Notes: a model not told the origin generated them from the sequence alone. A stretch of DNA of 64,000 nt from Gordonia sp. KTR9 (GCF_000143885.2 NC_018581.1:310001-374000); one strand, 5' to 3'. Numbered from the stretch's first letter, positions 1 to 9,811 are shown. Numbers and translations are program-made.

Positions 1-297
1 TCGGCGAATCGGGTCAATGTGATCGAGATCCTCGCCTCGCTGCGTGACAGCGGCACCACACTGCTGTTCATCTCTCACGATCTCGGGTCGGTGGCCGGCG
101 TGACCGACCGTCTCCTCGTTCTCTATCGCGGTTCGATCGTGGAAGACGGAGCCACCGACGAGGTGCTCCGTCGGCCCGATCACCCGTACAGCCGACTCCT
201 CGTCAAGTCCGCACCGACCCTGCGTGGCGGGGCCACCGATCGGCTGGAACGCGAGCGGCTTCGGCAACTGGTCGCCGAGCACGACGGCGCCGTCTGA
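1..297 (+). CDS. Oligopeptide/dipeptide ABC transporter ATP-binding protein (C-terminal part, cut by window edge)
   Basis: The frame is open from base 1, so the 5' part lies outside the window. The visible 98 residues hold the end of an ABC ATPase: a strand followed by the H-loop (FISHD) and D-loop-distal region, then the signature C-terminal extension of peptide importers (DHPYSRLL, typical of the oligo_HPY tail). This would energise uptake of peptides or nickel-like substrates on the cytoplasmic face of the membrane. Walker A and the ABC signature are not visible. It ends 33 bases before the convergent oxidoreductase gene. Its membrane partners must lie upstream of the window. Confidence 0.85.
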   Translation, partial: SANRVNVIEILASLRDSGTTLLFISHDLGSVAGVTDRLLVLYRGSIVEDGATDEVLRRPDHPYSRLLVKSAPTLRGGATDRLERERLRQLVAEHDGAV

Positions 298-330
298 CCC
301 CGATCGAAGAGCAGCTCGTGCCGGGGTCGC

Positions 331-1920
331 TTACTCGGGCCATCCGAGTGCGTCCGCACCCAGGACCGCGGCAGCGGCATTGCGTCCCGGGATGCCGCTG
401 ACCCCGCCGCCGCGACGAGCGCCCGCGCCGCACAACAGCACTCGCGGATGAGGTGTCTCCACGGCCCAGCGGCCGACCTCCGACGCCGTCTCGGCCCACG
501 GCCACTGCAACGGCCGGTGGAAGATGTGCCCGCCGGGTAGTCCGACGGCCTCCTCCAGGTCCTGCGGCGTCTTCGCCTCGATGCACGGCCGGCCGTTCAG
601 ATCGTGGGCGATGACAGATTGAATCGGTTCGCCCAGTACAGAATTGAGAGAAGCGAAGGTTGCGCCGACGGCGTGCTCGACGGCTCCGGGTTCGTCGAAC
701 ACCTCGGGCGGCATGTGCAGGCCGAACAGTGTGAGCGTGTGTTTGCCCGCGAGCTCCGGACCGAGGATCGACGGGTCGGTGAGAGTGTGACAGTAGATCT
801 CGCACGGTGGGAGAGCGGGCACTTCACCGCGATCGGCCTGCCGCCACGCATCGTGCAGTTGCGAGGCGGTCTGGTTGATGTGGAAGGTCCCGGCGAACGC
901 CGCCGCCGGCGGGACCGACCCGTCGCGGAGTCGTGGTAACCGGTCGAGCAGGAGGTTGATCTTGAGCTGCGATCCGCGCACCTCGGGCTCGCAGGGGATC
1001 GGCGTCCCGTCGAGGAAGGTGTTGAACACCTGTGGCGCGCACGCCGCGTAGAGCATCGAGCCGCGGAAGGTGCCGCCGGTCGTCTCGACGGTGCCGTCTC
1101 CGGGATCGACGCCCGTGATCTCGACTCCCGTCACGATGTCGGCGCCTGCCGAGGAAGCGGCCTGATAGAGAGCGCCGGACACCGCGCCCATCCCGCCGAC
1201 CGGGACGTCCCAGTCCCCGGATCCGCCGCCGATGATGTGGTACAGGAAGCAGATGTTCTGCCGCAGGGTCGGATCCTCGAGGTCGGCAAAGGTGCCGATG
1301 AGTCCGTCGGTGGCGGCGATCCCGCGGACCAGGTCGTCGTCGAAGTACTGGCGCAGGAGCGTGCCGAGCGGCAGCGTGGTGAGCGCCTCCCACAGTTCGG
1401 CGGTCGAGGTGTCGGTGGCGAACCCGTCTGGGCCGACGACGAGGTCGTGCATCTCGGCGGCGGTGCGCAGCGGCTGGATCATGGTCGGGAACACGCGGTC
1501 GGCGATCACGCCGAGCCTGCGGTAGAACGACTGCCATGCGGTGAAGCCGATGTCGGAGCCGGTCACCTGCCGGAACGACGCGGCCGTCGCGGCGTCGTCG
1601 AGGTTGTCGACCAGGATCGCGCGCGCCGGGTCGGACGGCAACGGGGTGTACGACGAGTAGCGCCGGCGGATGAGCGAGATGTCGAGGTCGAGGTCGGCGA
1701 TGATCTCGCGCGGCATCAGCGAGACCAGGTACGAATACCGCGACAACCGCGCGGGAAGACCGGCGAACGGCGTCGCGGACACGGTGGCGCCGCCGACGTG
1801 GTCGGCCTTCTCCACGACCAGCACGCGGCGTCCGGCCCGGGCGAGATACGCCGCCGCGGTCAACCCGTTGTGACCGGCGCCGACCACGATGTCGTCGTAC
1901 GACGAGTCTTCGGTGCCCAT
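331..1920 (-). CDS. FAD-dependent phytoene desaturase-like oxidoreductase
   Basis: The 529-residue protein opens with a dinucleotide-binding fold (DDIVVGAGHNGLTAAAYLARAG, GxGxxG type, residues about 9-30, followed by an acidic ribose-binding residue in VVEKADHVGG). The C-terminus has the closing FAD motif region (GGGVSGIPGRNAAAAVL). This pattern is that of the CrtI/amine-oxidase superfamily used by actinobacterial NAD(P)/FAD oxidoreductases of unknown substrate. The ATG at 1920 gives the usual family N-terminus; the frame runs 41 codons further upstream but would overlap the divergent promoter. It is divergent from the aldo/keto reductase, 61 bases apart. Carotenoid function is not supported because no other crt gene is nearby. 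Confidence 0.85.
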   Translation of the reverse strand: MGTEDSSYDDIVVGAGHNGLTAAAYLARAGRRVLVVEKADHVGGATVSATPFAGLPARLSRYSYLVSLMPREIIADLDLDISLIRRRYSSYTPLPSDPARAILVDNLDDAATAASFRQVTGSDIGFTAWQSFYRRLGVIADRVFPTMIQPLRTAAEMHDLVVGPDGFATDTSTAELWEALTTLPLGTLLRQYFDDDLVRGIAATDGLIGTFADLEDPTLRQNICFLYHIIGGGSGDWDVPVGGMGAVSGALYQAASSAGADIVTGVEITGVDPGDGTVETTGGTFRGSMLYAACAPQVFNTFLDGTPIPCEPEVRGSQLKINLLLDRLPRLRDGSVPPAAAFAGTFHINQTASQLHDAWRQADRGEVPALPPCEIYCHTLTDPSILGPELAGKHTLTLFGLHMPPEVFDEPGAVEHAVGATFASLNSVLGEPIQSVIAHDLNGRPCIEAKTPQDLEEAVGLPGGHIFHRPLQWPWAETASEVGRWAVETPHPRVLLCGAGARRGGGVSGIPGRNAAAAVLGADALGWPE

Positions 1921-1981
1921 CCGACCAGGGTTCCAGATCGACAGACGACGCAGGACGTGGTTGTCGACATATCCTGATTCG

Positions 1982-2812
1982 GTGGACATCCCCTCGGTCG
2001 AGCTCAGCAACGGAACCTCGATCCCCCTGGTGGGGCTCGGCACCTACAACATGCTCGGCCGCCCGGGTGTCACTGCCGTCGGGTCGGCGATCAAGTCCGG
2101 GTACCGGCTCGTCGACACCGCGCCCAGGTACAGCAACGAGCTGAGCGTGGGGATGGGCCTGCACGGAACCGGTGTCCCCCGCGAGGAGATCGTGGTGCAG
2201 ACCAAGCTCGGGGGCGGCGATCAGGGCTTCGACGAGGCGATCAACGCCGCGAAGGAGAGCGCACGGCGCCTGGGTGTCGCGCACATCGACGTCTACCTCA
2301 TCCACTGGCCCTGCCCGAGCCTCGGACGCACCGTCGATTCGTGGAAGGCGCTGCTGACGCTCGCCGACGAGGGCTATGTCCGCACCCCGGGGGTGTCGAA
2401 CTTCAAGGAGCATCACCTGCAGATGCTCTTCGACGAGACGGGACGGTGGCCGGTCCTCAACCAGATCCAGTGCTCACCCGCCCTGGCGCGAACCGAGCTT
2501 CGGGAGTTCATGGCCGACAAGGGCATTCACGCCCAGGCCTGGCATCCGACCGGCCGCAAGGAAGGGCTGCTCGCCGATCCGGTCATCCTCCGGATCGCCC
2601 GCAAGTACGGCAAGTCGCCTACCCAGATCGCGCTTCGATGGTCGGTGCAGAACGGCATCAGCGTCGTCCCGAAGTCATCGCACACCGGCCGGCAGGTCGA
2701 GAACGCCGACCTCTTCGATTTCGCTCTCGACCCGGCCGACCTGGCCGAACTCGCCACCCTCGATCGCGGCGAGCATGCCGCGCGCGACTCCGACGTCGAC
2801 GAGGAGTTCTGA
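1982..2812 (+). CDS. Aldo/keto reductase
   Basis: A 276-residue AKR-fold NADPH-dependent carbonyl reductase of typical length. The catalytic tetrad is visible: Asp in VDTAPRYSN, Tyr in the same motif, Lys in VQTKLG and His in YLIHWP; the C-terminal cofactor segment contains VVPKSSH. The GTG at 1982 is chosen because it gives the family start (DIPSVELSNG..PLVGLGTY); the frame continues upstream but lacks family similarity and overlaps the divergent gene. It resembles the mycobacterial AKR5-like reductases; the substrate cannot be told. A short tandem repeat begins right after the stop codon. Confidence 0.9.
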   Translation: MDIPSVELSNGTSIPLVGLGTYNMLGRPGVTAVGSAIKSGYRLVDTAPRYSNELSVGMGLHGTGVPREEIVVQTKLGGGDQGFDEAINAAKESARRLGVAHIDVYLIHWPCPSLGRTVDSWKALLTLADEGYVRTPGVSNFKEHHLQMLFDETGRWPVLNQIQCSPALARTELREFMADKGIHAQAWHPTGRKEGLLADPVILRIARKYGKSPTQIALRWSVQNGISVVPKSSHTGRQVENADLFDFALDPADLAELATLDRGEHAARDSDVDEEF

Positions 2813-2816
2813 CCCG

Positions 2817-2879
2817 CTCGTCGACCGGGCGTCGTTCCCCGTCGACCGTGCATGGTTTTTCGTCGACTGGGCGCTCCCA
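2817..2879 (+). repeat. Short tandem repeat after the AKR stop, ~20-base units
   Basis: Three imperfect units share the core CGTCGACYGKGC (units near 2819, 2840 and 2861). The array begins four bases after the AKR stop and ends just before the gtrA stop. A related array in the opposite orientation follows the ABC importer stop at 3521-3463. The shared core and identical placement relative to a stop codon are seen directly; the function is unknown. Confidence 0.6.
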
Positions 2880-2881
2880 GG

Positions 2882-3394
2882 TCAGCGAATCTTGAAGATG
2901 ACCATCCGCTGGACGACGAAGTTGATGACCGTCGCGGTGCCCTGTGCGATGACGTAGGCCGCGAAGCTGTAGAGCAGCGTCTCCTGCCACGCATGCGACA
3001 GGGCGGTGTAGATGCCGACGTTGACGAAGTAGGTCACCAGATAGAGCGCGATGACCGACACGAACCTCGCCATGCTCGGTTCGGCCCTGAACGTCCATCG
3101 ACGGTTCAGCAGGTACGCGACGGTGGTGCCGAGGATGAAACCCGCGGACTTGGCCGGCCAGAACGGCATGTCCAGGCCGTACTGCAAGAGGATCGTCAGC
3201 CCGAAGTCCAGGAGCCCGGAGAACCCGCCGGTGATGACGAAGCGCACGAGCTGGGTCTTCAGGCCGACGTTCGTCGACGCCTCTTCGTCGTCGAAGGGCA
3301 GCTCGATCGGCATCGGCGCATGCCGCGTGGCGAAGTCGTCGTGGCTCGGTTCGTCGTCATCGCGGACGTGGTCACCAGGGTCGGGTCGAGACAC
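2882..3394 (-). CDS. GtrA family membrane protein
   Basis: The 170-residue protein has a charged N-terminal 45 residues and then four predicted membrane helices with the GtrA hallmarks (RFVITGGFSGLLDFG at about 50-64, YLLNRRWTF at about 93-101, NFVVQRMVIF at the end). GtrA proteins are small integral membrane proteins tied to transfer of lipid-linked sugars, for example Rv3789 in arabinan synthesis. The gene stands alone between an AKR gene and an ABC importer, so no partner glycosyltransferase is adjacent. The long acidic N-terminal extension (DDDEPSHDD, DDEEAS) is unusual compared with minimal GtrA proteins. The start at 3394 is the only good one in frame. Confidence 0.85.
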   Translation of the reverse strand: MSRPDPGDHVRDDDEPSHDDFATRHAPMPIELPFDDEEASTNVGLKTQLVRFVITGGFSGLLDFGLTILLQYGLDMPFWPAKSAGFILGTTVAYLLNRRWTFRAEPSMARFVSVIALYLVTYFVNVGIYTALSHAWQETLLYSFAAYVIAQGTATVINFVVQRMVIFKIR

Positions 3395-3462
3395 GCTGAC
3401 ACCCTAGCCGACGACGTTCGCGGAGCGCCGACGGGCGCGAGGGGAGCCGGACGCGAGCTCGA

Positions 3463-3521
3463 GACGCCCAGTCGACGGAATCCGACGCCCAGTCGACGGA
3501 ATCGGACGCACGGTCGACGGG
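3463..3521 (-). repeat. Short tandem repeat after the ABC importer stop, 21-base units
   Basis: Read on the minus strand, three units follow directly after the TGA of the ABC fusion gene: a degenerate one (CCCGTCGACCGTGCGTC) and two nearly identical copies of TTCCGTCGACTGGGCGTCGG. The core CGTCGACYGKGC is shared with the array at 2817-2879. The two arrays therefore flank gtrA in inverted orientation, each as a 3' tail of the neighbouring gene. Confidence 0.6.
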
Positions 3522-6140
3522 TCACGCCCGCTGCGGGACCTCCGGCGGGATGGCCGCGAGCAGCTTGCGCGTGTAGTCGGTCGCCGGGTCGTGCAGGATC
3601 TCCGACGCCGGTCCGGTTTCGACGACCTTCCCGTTCTGCATCACCGCGACGGTGTCGCTGATCTGCTCCACGACGGCGAGATCGTGGGCGATGAACAGGT
3701 AGGTCAGCCCCTTCTGACGCTGGAGCTCGGCGAGCAGGTCGAGCACGCTGGCCTGCACCGATACGTCGAGCGACGCCGTCGACTCGTCGAGGATCAGCAC
3801 CTCGGGGTCGGAGGCCAACGCACGGGCGATACTCACACGCTGCCGCTGGCCGCCGGACATCTCGTGGGGATAGCGGTCGAGGAACGACGCGTCGAGGCTG
3901 ACGTCGGCGAGCAACTCCTCGGCACGACTCCGCGTTCCGTCCCGGCCGTCGGCGAGGCCGTGCGTCCGGAGCGGCTCCGCGATCGACGCGGCGACCGTCA
4001 TCCGGGGATCGAGTGAGGCGGCCGGGTCCTGGAAGACCATCGCGACCCGGCGTCGGAGCAGGGCTTCGTCGCCGCCGCCGACTCCGACGGCCTCCACGTC
4101 GCGGCCGTCGACAGCGACCGTCACGCTGCCCCGCACCGTCGTGCCCTGGCCGGCGGTGATGAGTCCGGTGATGACTCCCGCGATCGTCGACTTGCCCGAA
4201 CCCGATTCGCCGACGATGCCGAGCGTGCGGCCCCGGGAGACCTGCAGGTCCACCCCGTCGACGGCGTGCACGACGTGGCGTCCCGAGGGGCCGCGGACCA
4301 CATAGTCGACGCCGAGCCCGGTGACACGGAGCAGCGGGTCGTCGTCGATGCGCTTGGCGAGCGCCGGGGCTCCGCGGCGCTCGGACACCTTGCTCAACAG
4401 GGGGCGGGAGTCCAGCAGCGTGCGGCTGTAGTCGTCCTGCGGGTCGTCGAAGAGTGTGGTGACGTCGCTGCTCTCGACGATCCGCCCCGAACGCAGGACC
4501 ATCACACGGTCGGCGATCCGCCCGATCACGCCGAGATCGTGACTGATCCACACGACCGCCATCCCGCGCTCGCGCTGCAGCTTCGCGACGAGGTCGATGA
4601 TCTGTGCCTGCGTGGTCACGTCGAGTGCGGTGGTGGCCTCATCGGCGATGAGCAGTTCGGGATCGCAGGCCAGTGCGATCGCGATCATGACGCGCTGTCG
4701 CTGGCCGCCGGACAACTGATGGGGGTAAGCGCGCAACCGGCTTTCGGGGTCGGGCAGGTTCACATCGCGCAGCAGCGTCAGGGCGCGTTCGCGTGCCTCG
4801 CCCCGTGTGAGCCCGAGATGCCGACGCGGCCCCTCGGTCAGCTGCTGCTCGACTGTGAGCAGGGGATTGAGGCTCGACGACGGGTCCTGGAAGACGAAAC
4901 CGACGCGCGAACCGTGCAGAGCCCGAAGTTTCGCTGGTGTGGCGCCGACGATCTCGGTGTCTCCGAGGACCGCCGATCCGCGGACGTAGGCGCTCGGCGC
5001 GTCGAACAGTCCGGTGGCCGACAACACGCTGAGCGACTTGCCCGACCCGCTCTCCCCGACGATCCCGAGCGTCTCGCCCGGTGCGACGGAAAAGCTGATG
5101 CCGTGCACGATCTCTCGCGGACCGACACCGACGACGAGGTCTTCCACCCGCAGTACCGAGCCGTCGGAGTCGACGCGTATCCCGGCCGACGGTGTTGTCG
5201 CCGTGGGCGACCTGCGCTCGTACCCCCGGTTGCGCAGCAGCGTGCGCTGGCGCGGGTCGAGCACATCGCGGACGCCGTCGCCGATGAGGTTGAACGCGAA
5301 GACCGTCACCAGGATCGCGAGACCGGGGAAGACGCCCATCCACCAGGCGGTGGTGATGAACCCCTGTGCGTCGAAGAGCATCCGGCCCCACGACGGATCC
5401 GGTGGTTGCACGCCCAGACCGAGGAACGACAGTGCCGCCTCCGACAGGATCGCGAACCCGAGGGAGATCGACGTCTGGACGATCACCGGACCCGAGATGT
5501 TCGGGAGCACATGGCGCGTCAGGATGGCCGGCGTCCGCACGCCCATGGTTCGTGACGCCTGGACGTACTGGGTCTGCCGGACCCGCAGGGTGTCGGCACG
5601 CGCCACCCTCGCGAAGATCGGGATGTACACGACGCCGATCGCGATCATGGCCGAGGTCACTCCCGGCCCCAGGATCGCCACGATCGCGAGCGCGAGCAGC
5701 AGCACCGGGAACGAGAAAACCACGTCGACGATCCGCATCAGCGCGGTGTCGAGCACCCCGCCGGCGAATCCCGCGACCATCCCCATGATCACGCCCACGG
5801 TGAGCGAGATCGCCACCGCGATGACGGCGACGCGCATGCTCACGGATGCGGCGAGCACCACTCGCGAGAAGACGTCGCGACCCAGGTCGTCGGTGCCGAA
5901 AAGGTGCGACCAGCTGGGTGCCTGCAGCGCGTTCGGGACGTCGATCTCGTTGGCGCCGTAGGGCGCGATGAGCGGACCGAACACCGCGCACACGAGAACG
6001 ACCGCGATGATGATCAACCCGATCACCGACGTGCGGTTGCGCAGCAGCAATCGCCACGCCGAATCGGTCGACGCGCCACCGCTCGGCTCGGCGGTGGTGC
6101 CGGCGCCGGGCTCGGGAGGGTCGGGTGCGGTGAGGGTCAT
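3522..6140 (-). CDS. Peptide/nickel-type ABC importer: permease fused to two ATPase domains
   Basis: An 872-residue triple fusion. Residues about 1-300 are a DppC-like permease: an N-terminal helix at 38-60, then the binding-protein-dependent transport domain with the DLGRDVFSR and [19 protein letters not shown] motifs. A short linker leads to ATPase domain 1 (Walker A GESGSGKS at 362-369, LSGGQ at 476-480, ISHD H-loop near 533) and then ATPase domain 2 (Walker A at 644-651, a second LSGGQ, Walker B VLILDES, FIAHD). Both ATPases look intact. In most importers these are three genes (dppC, dppD, dppF). The start overlaps the dppB-like stop by four bases (ATGA), so the set is translationally coupled. 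Substrate is unknown: peptide, nickel or glutathione-type. Confidence 0.92.
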   Translation of the reverse strand: MTLTAPDPPEPGAGTTAEPSGGASTDSAWRLLLRNRTSVIGLIIIAVVLVCAVFGPLIAPYGANEIDVPNALQAPSWSHLFGTDDLGRDVFSRVVLAASVSMRVAVIAVAISLTVGVIMGMVAGFAGGVLDTALMRIVDVVFSFPVLLLALAIVAILGPGVTSAMIAIGVVYIPIFARVARADTLRVRQTQYVQASRTMGVRTPAILTRHVLPNISGPVIVQTSISLGFAILSEAALSFLGLGVQPPDPSWGRMLFDAQGFITTAWWMGVFPGLAILVTVFAFNLIGDGVRDVLDPRQRTLLRNRGYERRSPTATTPSAGIRVDSDGSVLRVEDLVVGVGPREIVHGISFSVAPGETLGIVGESGSGKSLSVLSATGLFDAPSAYVRGSAVLGDTEIVGATPAKLRALHGSRVGFVFQDPSSSLNPLLTVEQQLTEGPRRHLGLTRGEARERALTLLRDVNLPDPESRLRAYPHQLSGGQRQRVMIAIALACDPELLIADEATTALDVTTQAQIIDLVAKLQRERGMAVVWISHDLGVIGRIADRVMVLRSGRIVESSDVTTLFDDPQDDYSRTLLDSRPLLSKVSERRGAPALAKRIDDDPLLRVTGLGVDYVVRGPSGRHVVHAVDGVDLQVSRGRTLGIVGESGSGKSTIAGVITGLITAGQGTTVRGSVTVAVDGRDVEAVGVGGGDEALLRRRVAMVFQDPAASLDPRMTVAASIAEPLRTHGLADGRDGTRSRAEELLADVSLDASFLDRYPHEMSGGQRQRVSIARALASDPEVLILDESTASLDVSVQASVLDLLAELQRQKGLTYLFIAHDLAVVEQISDTVAVMQNGKVVETGPASEILHDPATDYTRKLLAAIPPEVPQRA

Positions 6141-7102
6141 GACAGTCGAATCCTGGGATCGATGACGGCATAGAGGATGTCGACGACGAGGTTGACGACC
6201 AGGAAGATCACCGCGATGAGCAGGATCGCGCCCTGCAGCACCGGGTAGTCGCGGGCGGCGACCGAGTCGTAGACCAGCAGACCCAGTCCGGGCCAGGCGA
6301 ACACGACCTCGACGACGATGACACCGCCGAGTAGACCCGCGAACTGGATACCGGAGATCGTCAGCACCGGCACGAGCGCGTTGCGGCCGACGTGATCGAG
6401 CAGAACCCGCTTGGTGCTCAACCCCTTCGACTTCGCGGTTGTCACGAACGGTGCGTTCACCACGTCGAGCACCGACGACCGCACGTACCGGGTCATGATC
6501 GCCCCGGTGACCACCCCGACCGTGATCGCCGGCAGCACCAGGTGTTCCAGCCAGCCGAGCGGGTCGTCGGCGAAGGGTTGGTATCCGGCCGACGGCAACC
6601 AGCCGAGCGCGGTGGAGAAGAGGCCGATCAGCAGGATGCCCATCCAGAAGTCCGGGACGGAGATGCCGAACTGGCTCACGACCCGAATCACGTTGTCGGC
6701 GAGGCGTCCTTCGCGCAACGCGGCCACGAAACCGAGTGGCAGTGCGATGAGCAGCGCGACGACGATGGCGGCGGACGCCAGCGTGATGGTGGCCGGCAGC
6801 CGGTCGAACAACATGGTGGTCACCGGCTCGCTGTTTCGGAAACTGACTCCCAGGTCGCCGGTGAAGGCGCTTCCGACGTAGTCGACGAGCTGGGTCGCGA
6901 GCGGTTGGTCCAGACCCGAGGCGTTGCGAAGGGCCTCATAGGATTCCGGCGTGTAGCGGGTGCCCAGCGCGATCCGCACGGGATCGCCCGGGACGATCTG
7001 CATCAGGAAGAACACCGCGACGATCACGCCGAGCAGCACGGCGACCGTGTAGAGCAACCGCACGAGGATGAAGCGCAGCAGCGGCGAGTGCAGTGCGGTC
7101 AT
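6137..7102 (-). CDS. ABC importer permease, DppB/OppB type
   Basis: A 321-residue inner-membrane permease with an N-terminal helix (about 12-35), the GDPVRIALG segment typical of DppB, and a C-terminal permease core with the EAA-like loop (TKSKGLSTKRVLLDHVGRNALVP). It pairs with the permease half of the downstream fusion protein. It starts one base after the stop of the substrate-binding protein gene and overlaps the next gene by four bases, so the three genes form one operon. The frame is intact and of normal family length. Confidence 0.93.
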   Translation of the reverse strand: MTALHSPLLRFILVRLLYTVAVLLGVIVAVFFLMQIVPGDPVRIALGTRYTPESYEALRNASGLDQPLATQLVDYVGSAFTGDLGVSFRNSEPVTTMLFDRLPATITLASAAIVVALLIALPLGFVAALREGRLADNVIRVVSQFGISVPDFWMGILLIGLFSTALGWLPSAGYQPFADDPLGWLEHLVLPAITVGVVTGAIMTRYVRSSVLDVVNAPFVTTAKSKGLSTKRVLLDHVGRNALVPVLTISGIQFAGLLGGVIVVEVVFAWPGLGLLVYDSVAARDYPVLQGAILLIAVIFLVVNLVVDILYAVIDPRIRLS

Positions 7103-7103
7103 C

Positions 7104-8678
7104 TCAGCTCCTCTCCAGCCGGGCGTCGCGGAACCGGATGGCCTTGTCGGAGCGGACGACGTATCCCTGGAGCTGTTTCACGAAGGCCTGCGTCGACGAG
7201 GGGTTGTAGAGGTACAGGTAGCTCACGTCGTCGGCGATGATGCTCGCGGCGTCGGCATAGATCCTCTTGCGGGCCTCGACGTCGAGTTCGGTGCGGCCGC
7301 TGTCCAAGAGCGCGTCGACCCTGGGGTTCGAGTACTTCTGCGCGTTCGAGGTGCCCTCGGAATGGTGCTGGGCGTAATAGAAGTCCTCCGGGTCGATGTT
7401 GCCGAGCCAGCCGAGCAGCAAGGCGTCGAAGTCGCCGGCCGCCTGGCGGTCGAGCCACGCCCCGAAGTCCAGTTGTTCGATCGCCACGTCGATCCCGACG
7501 TCACCGAGGTTCGACGCGATCACCTGCGCCGCCGTCACCGTCTCGGGGTACTCGGTGGTCACCATCAGTCGCATGTCGAGCCCACGGATGCCGGCCTGCC
7601 TGAGCAGTTCCTTGGATTTCGCGACAGCCGCGTCGCGGTCGAGTCCTGCGGTGTAGCGGTCGTAGGGGGCGAACCAGGGACTCGTCGACGGGATCGCCAG
7701 CTCGTTGGGCGTCGCGGTGCCGTATCCGACGACCTGGGCGATCGACTTCCGGTCGATGGCGTACGCAACCGCTTGGCGCACCCGGGTGTCCGCGAACGGC
7801 GTGGCGTCGAAGTTCATCGTGACGTACCAGTAGTCGTTGGCGACCACGGTGCCGACGTCGAGTGTGTCGTCGCGGCGCAGGATGCTCAGCTGCTGTGCGG
7901 GAATGGCGTCGGTCCAGTCGATTTCGCCGGATCTCAGTGCCGACACCGCGGTGGTGCCCTGCGAGATGAAGCTGAAGTGGACTCCGTCGACGGCGGGCGC
8001 GCCACCCCAGTAATCGGGATTGGACGCGAGCACGATGGACGCACCGGGCGACCGCGAGACGAAGGAGAACGGACCTGTCCCCACGGGTTTGGTGGCTATC
8101 TCACCCGATTCGACGTTGCGCCGGTTGACGATGGCCAACCCCTTGAACCCGCCGATGCTGGTGAGGAGGTTGGGCGTCGGTGCGTTGACGGTGAATCTGA
8201 CCCGGTGTTCGTCGAGTGCGGTGATCGACTCGATGGCCTCGAGTTTGTATGCGTTGGACAGCTCTTCGTCGATGATCCGACGAAACGAGTATTCGACGTC
8301 GGCCGCGGTGAGCGGGTCGCCGTTGTGGAACGTGACCCCGTTGCGCAGCGTGAAATCCCATTGCCGGCCGTCGGCGCTGATCTCCCAGCTCTCCGCCAGG
8401 GCTGGGCGCATCTGCAGCTGATCGTCGGGTTCGACGAGCGTGTCGAAGACGTTCTCGAGTACTTCGAAGGTGAAGTAGGAGCTCGACTTCTGCGGATCGA
8501 GCTGGTCGGGTTCCCCGGCGATGGCCGCCTTGATGGTGTTGGCGGTGTCCGACGATCCACCACCGCACGCCGCCAGTGCCGACGCGCCGAGGAAGGCGGT
8601 TCCGGCGACTCCGGCGACGCGGAAGAATCCTCGCCTGCTCAGCGACGACGACATCGACCCGTCGGCCGAATCGGTCAT
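7104..8678 (-). CDS. ABC importer substrate-binding lipoprotein (family 5)
   Basis: A 524-residue extracytoplasmic binding protein. The N-terminus has a Tat-like twin arginine (SSLSRRGFFRVAG) followed by a hydrophobic stretch and a lipobox (ALAAC), so it is probably exported folded and lipid-anchored. The mature part is the SBP_bac_5 type (QLDPQKSS, ESWEISADGRQWDFTLRNGVTFHNGDPLTAADVEYSFRR-like region). The ATG at 8678 has the ribosome-binding site GGGAGG six bases upstream; an ATG at 8705 is also in frame but has none. First gene of the three-gene importer operon. Confidence 0.93.
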   Translation of the reverse strand: MTDSADGSMSSSLSRRGFFRVAGVAGTAFLGASALAACGGGSSDTANTIKAAIAGEPDQLDPQKSSSYFTFEVLENVFDTLVEPDDQLQMRPALAESWEISADGRQWDFTLRNGVTFHNGDPLTAADVEYSFRRIIDEELSNAYKLEAIESITALDEHRVRFTVNAPTPNLLTSIGGFKGLAIVNRRNVESGEIATKPVGTGPFSFVSRSPGASIVLASNPDYWGGAPAVDGVHFSFISQGTTAVSALRSGEIDWTDAIPAQQLSILRRDDTLDVGTVVANDYWYVTMNFDATPFADTRVRQAVAYAIDRKSIAQVVGYGTATPNELAIPSTSPWFAPYDRYTAGLDRDAAVAKSKELLRQAGIRGLDMRLMVTTEYPETVTAAQVIASNLGDVGIDVAIEQLDFGAWLDRQAAGDFDALLLGWLGNIDPEDFYYAQHHSEGTSNAQKYSNPRVDALLDSGRTELDVEARKRIYADAASIIADDVSYLYLYNPSSTQAFVKQLQGYVVRSDKAIRFRDARLERS

Positions 8679-8829
8679 CGCTGTCCTCCCGCCCGAGGTG
8701 TTCACTCACCGGGGTTTGCGCACTTGTCCGTCCGTGCAGTCTGCCGCAGGGTGAGGGGTCGTGCAACAGCGGACGCGGTGGGGCGTCGGGCCGGTGCGTT
8801 GCTCCGGGTGCGGTGGGCGGACCCCTATC

Positions 8830-9708
8830 TCAGCCGTTGACCTTGGCGATCACGTTCTCCGCGTACCAGTTCAGATGGTCGATCTTGGTCTGCAGCGGCT
8901 CGGTGTCCTCGCCCATGACGTACGGCAACCGGAATCCGACGATCACGTCGGTGATCCCCTTGTCTTCCAGGCGCTTACAACCATCGACGGTATAGGCGTC
9001 CATCGAGATCACGTGAATCTCGAATGGATCGTTCGTCTTTCCCTCGGCCTTGCGGATCTCCTCGATCCGGTCCAGCAGCGTCTCGAGTTCCTCGGGCGGG
9101 CCGCCGCCGTGCATCCACCCGTCGCCGCGGATGACCGCACGACGCAGCGCGGCGTCGGCGTGCCCGCCCACCAGCAGCGGGATGGGTTCGGTGGGTGCGG
9201 GGGTCATCTTGATTTTCGGGATGTCGTAGAACTCGCCGTGGAACTCGAAGTACTCGCCGGTGGTGAGTCCGCGGATGATGTCCATGCACTCGTCCATCCG
9301 CTTACCGCGACGCTTGAAGTCCACGCCCATGAAGTCGTAGTCCTCGGGCCAGGGGCTCGTGCCGACACCCATCGCGAACCGGTTGTTCGTCAGATAGGCC
9401 ACTGAGCTTGCCTGCTTGGCGACCAGCGCCGGCGGGCGGACCGGGAGTTTCACCACGAAGGGGGTGAAGCGGATGGTCGAGGTGACCGCGCCGAGCGCCG
9501 CCGCCTGGATGAACGTCTCGATGAACGCTTTCCCGTCCAGGAACTCGCGATTGCCGTCCGGGGTGTACGGGTACGTCGCGTCCGACTCCTCCGGATACGC
9601 CAGCGAATCGGGAATGGTGAAGCCGGCATACCCGGCCGCCTCGGCGGCCTGCGCGAGCGGCGCGTAGTACGACGGGTCGGTCATGGCCTCGGCGAAGGTG
9701 AACCGCAT
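8830..9708 (-). CDS. LLM-class (F420-type) flavin-dependent oxidoreductase
   Basis: A 292-residue luciferase-like TIM-barrel protein. Characteristic segments are visible: AEAAGYAGFTIPDS near the N-terminus, the central NRFAMGVGTSPWPEDYDFMGVDFKRRGKRMDE region, and PIPLLVGGHADAALRRAVIRGDGW. Such enzymes in actinomycetes usually use F420, although FMN cannot be excluded from sequence. Two ATG codons (9711 and 9708) follow AGGAG; the second has the better spacing. The gene is separate from the importer operon (about 150 bases away). Substrate is unknown. Confidence 0.88.
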   Translation of the reverse strand: MRFTFAEAMTDPSYYAPLAQAAEAAGYAGFTIPDSLAYPEESDATYPYTPDGNREFLDGKAFIETFIQAAALGAVTSTIRFTPFVVKLPVRPPALVAKQASSVAYLTNNRFAMGVGTSPWPEDYDFMGVDFKRRGKRMDECMDIIRGLTTGEYFEFHGEFYDIPKIKMTPAPTEPIPLLVGGHADAALRRAVIRGDGWMHGGGPPEELETLLDRIEEIRKAEGKTNDPFEIHVISMDAYTVDGCKRLEDKGITDVIVGFRLPYVMGEDTEPLQTKIDHLNWYAENVIAKVNG

Positions 9709-9811
9709 CATGCTCCTCGGGACGGCAGTGGAACTCCCATCACAGTAGAACACGTTCTAATTGCGGAACGGAAGGTTCCGCGTTGTCGCAGGCAGGAGCC
9801 TCGGGGGCGCC

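Noticed and set aside
331..1920. A carotenoid gene cluster
   Set aside because: No crtB, crtE or lycopene cyclase is near either desaturase-like gene; they are better called generic FAD oxidoreductases.
824..2416. 530-codon minus-strand frame
   Set aside because: Arg/Pro-rich shadow of the oxidoreductase and AKR genes; no domain, whereas the overlapping frames have clear motifs.
7068..8840. 590-codon plus-strand frame
   Set aside because: Antisense to the substrate-binding lipoprotein; composition is that of a GC-rich shadow.
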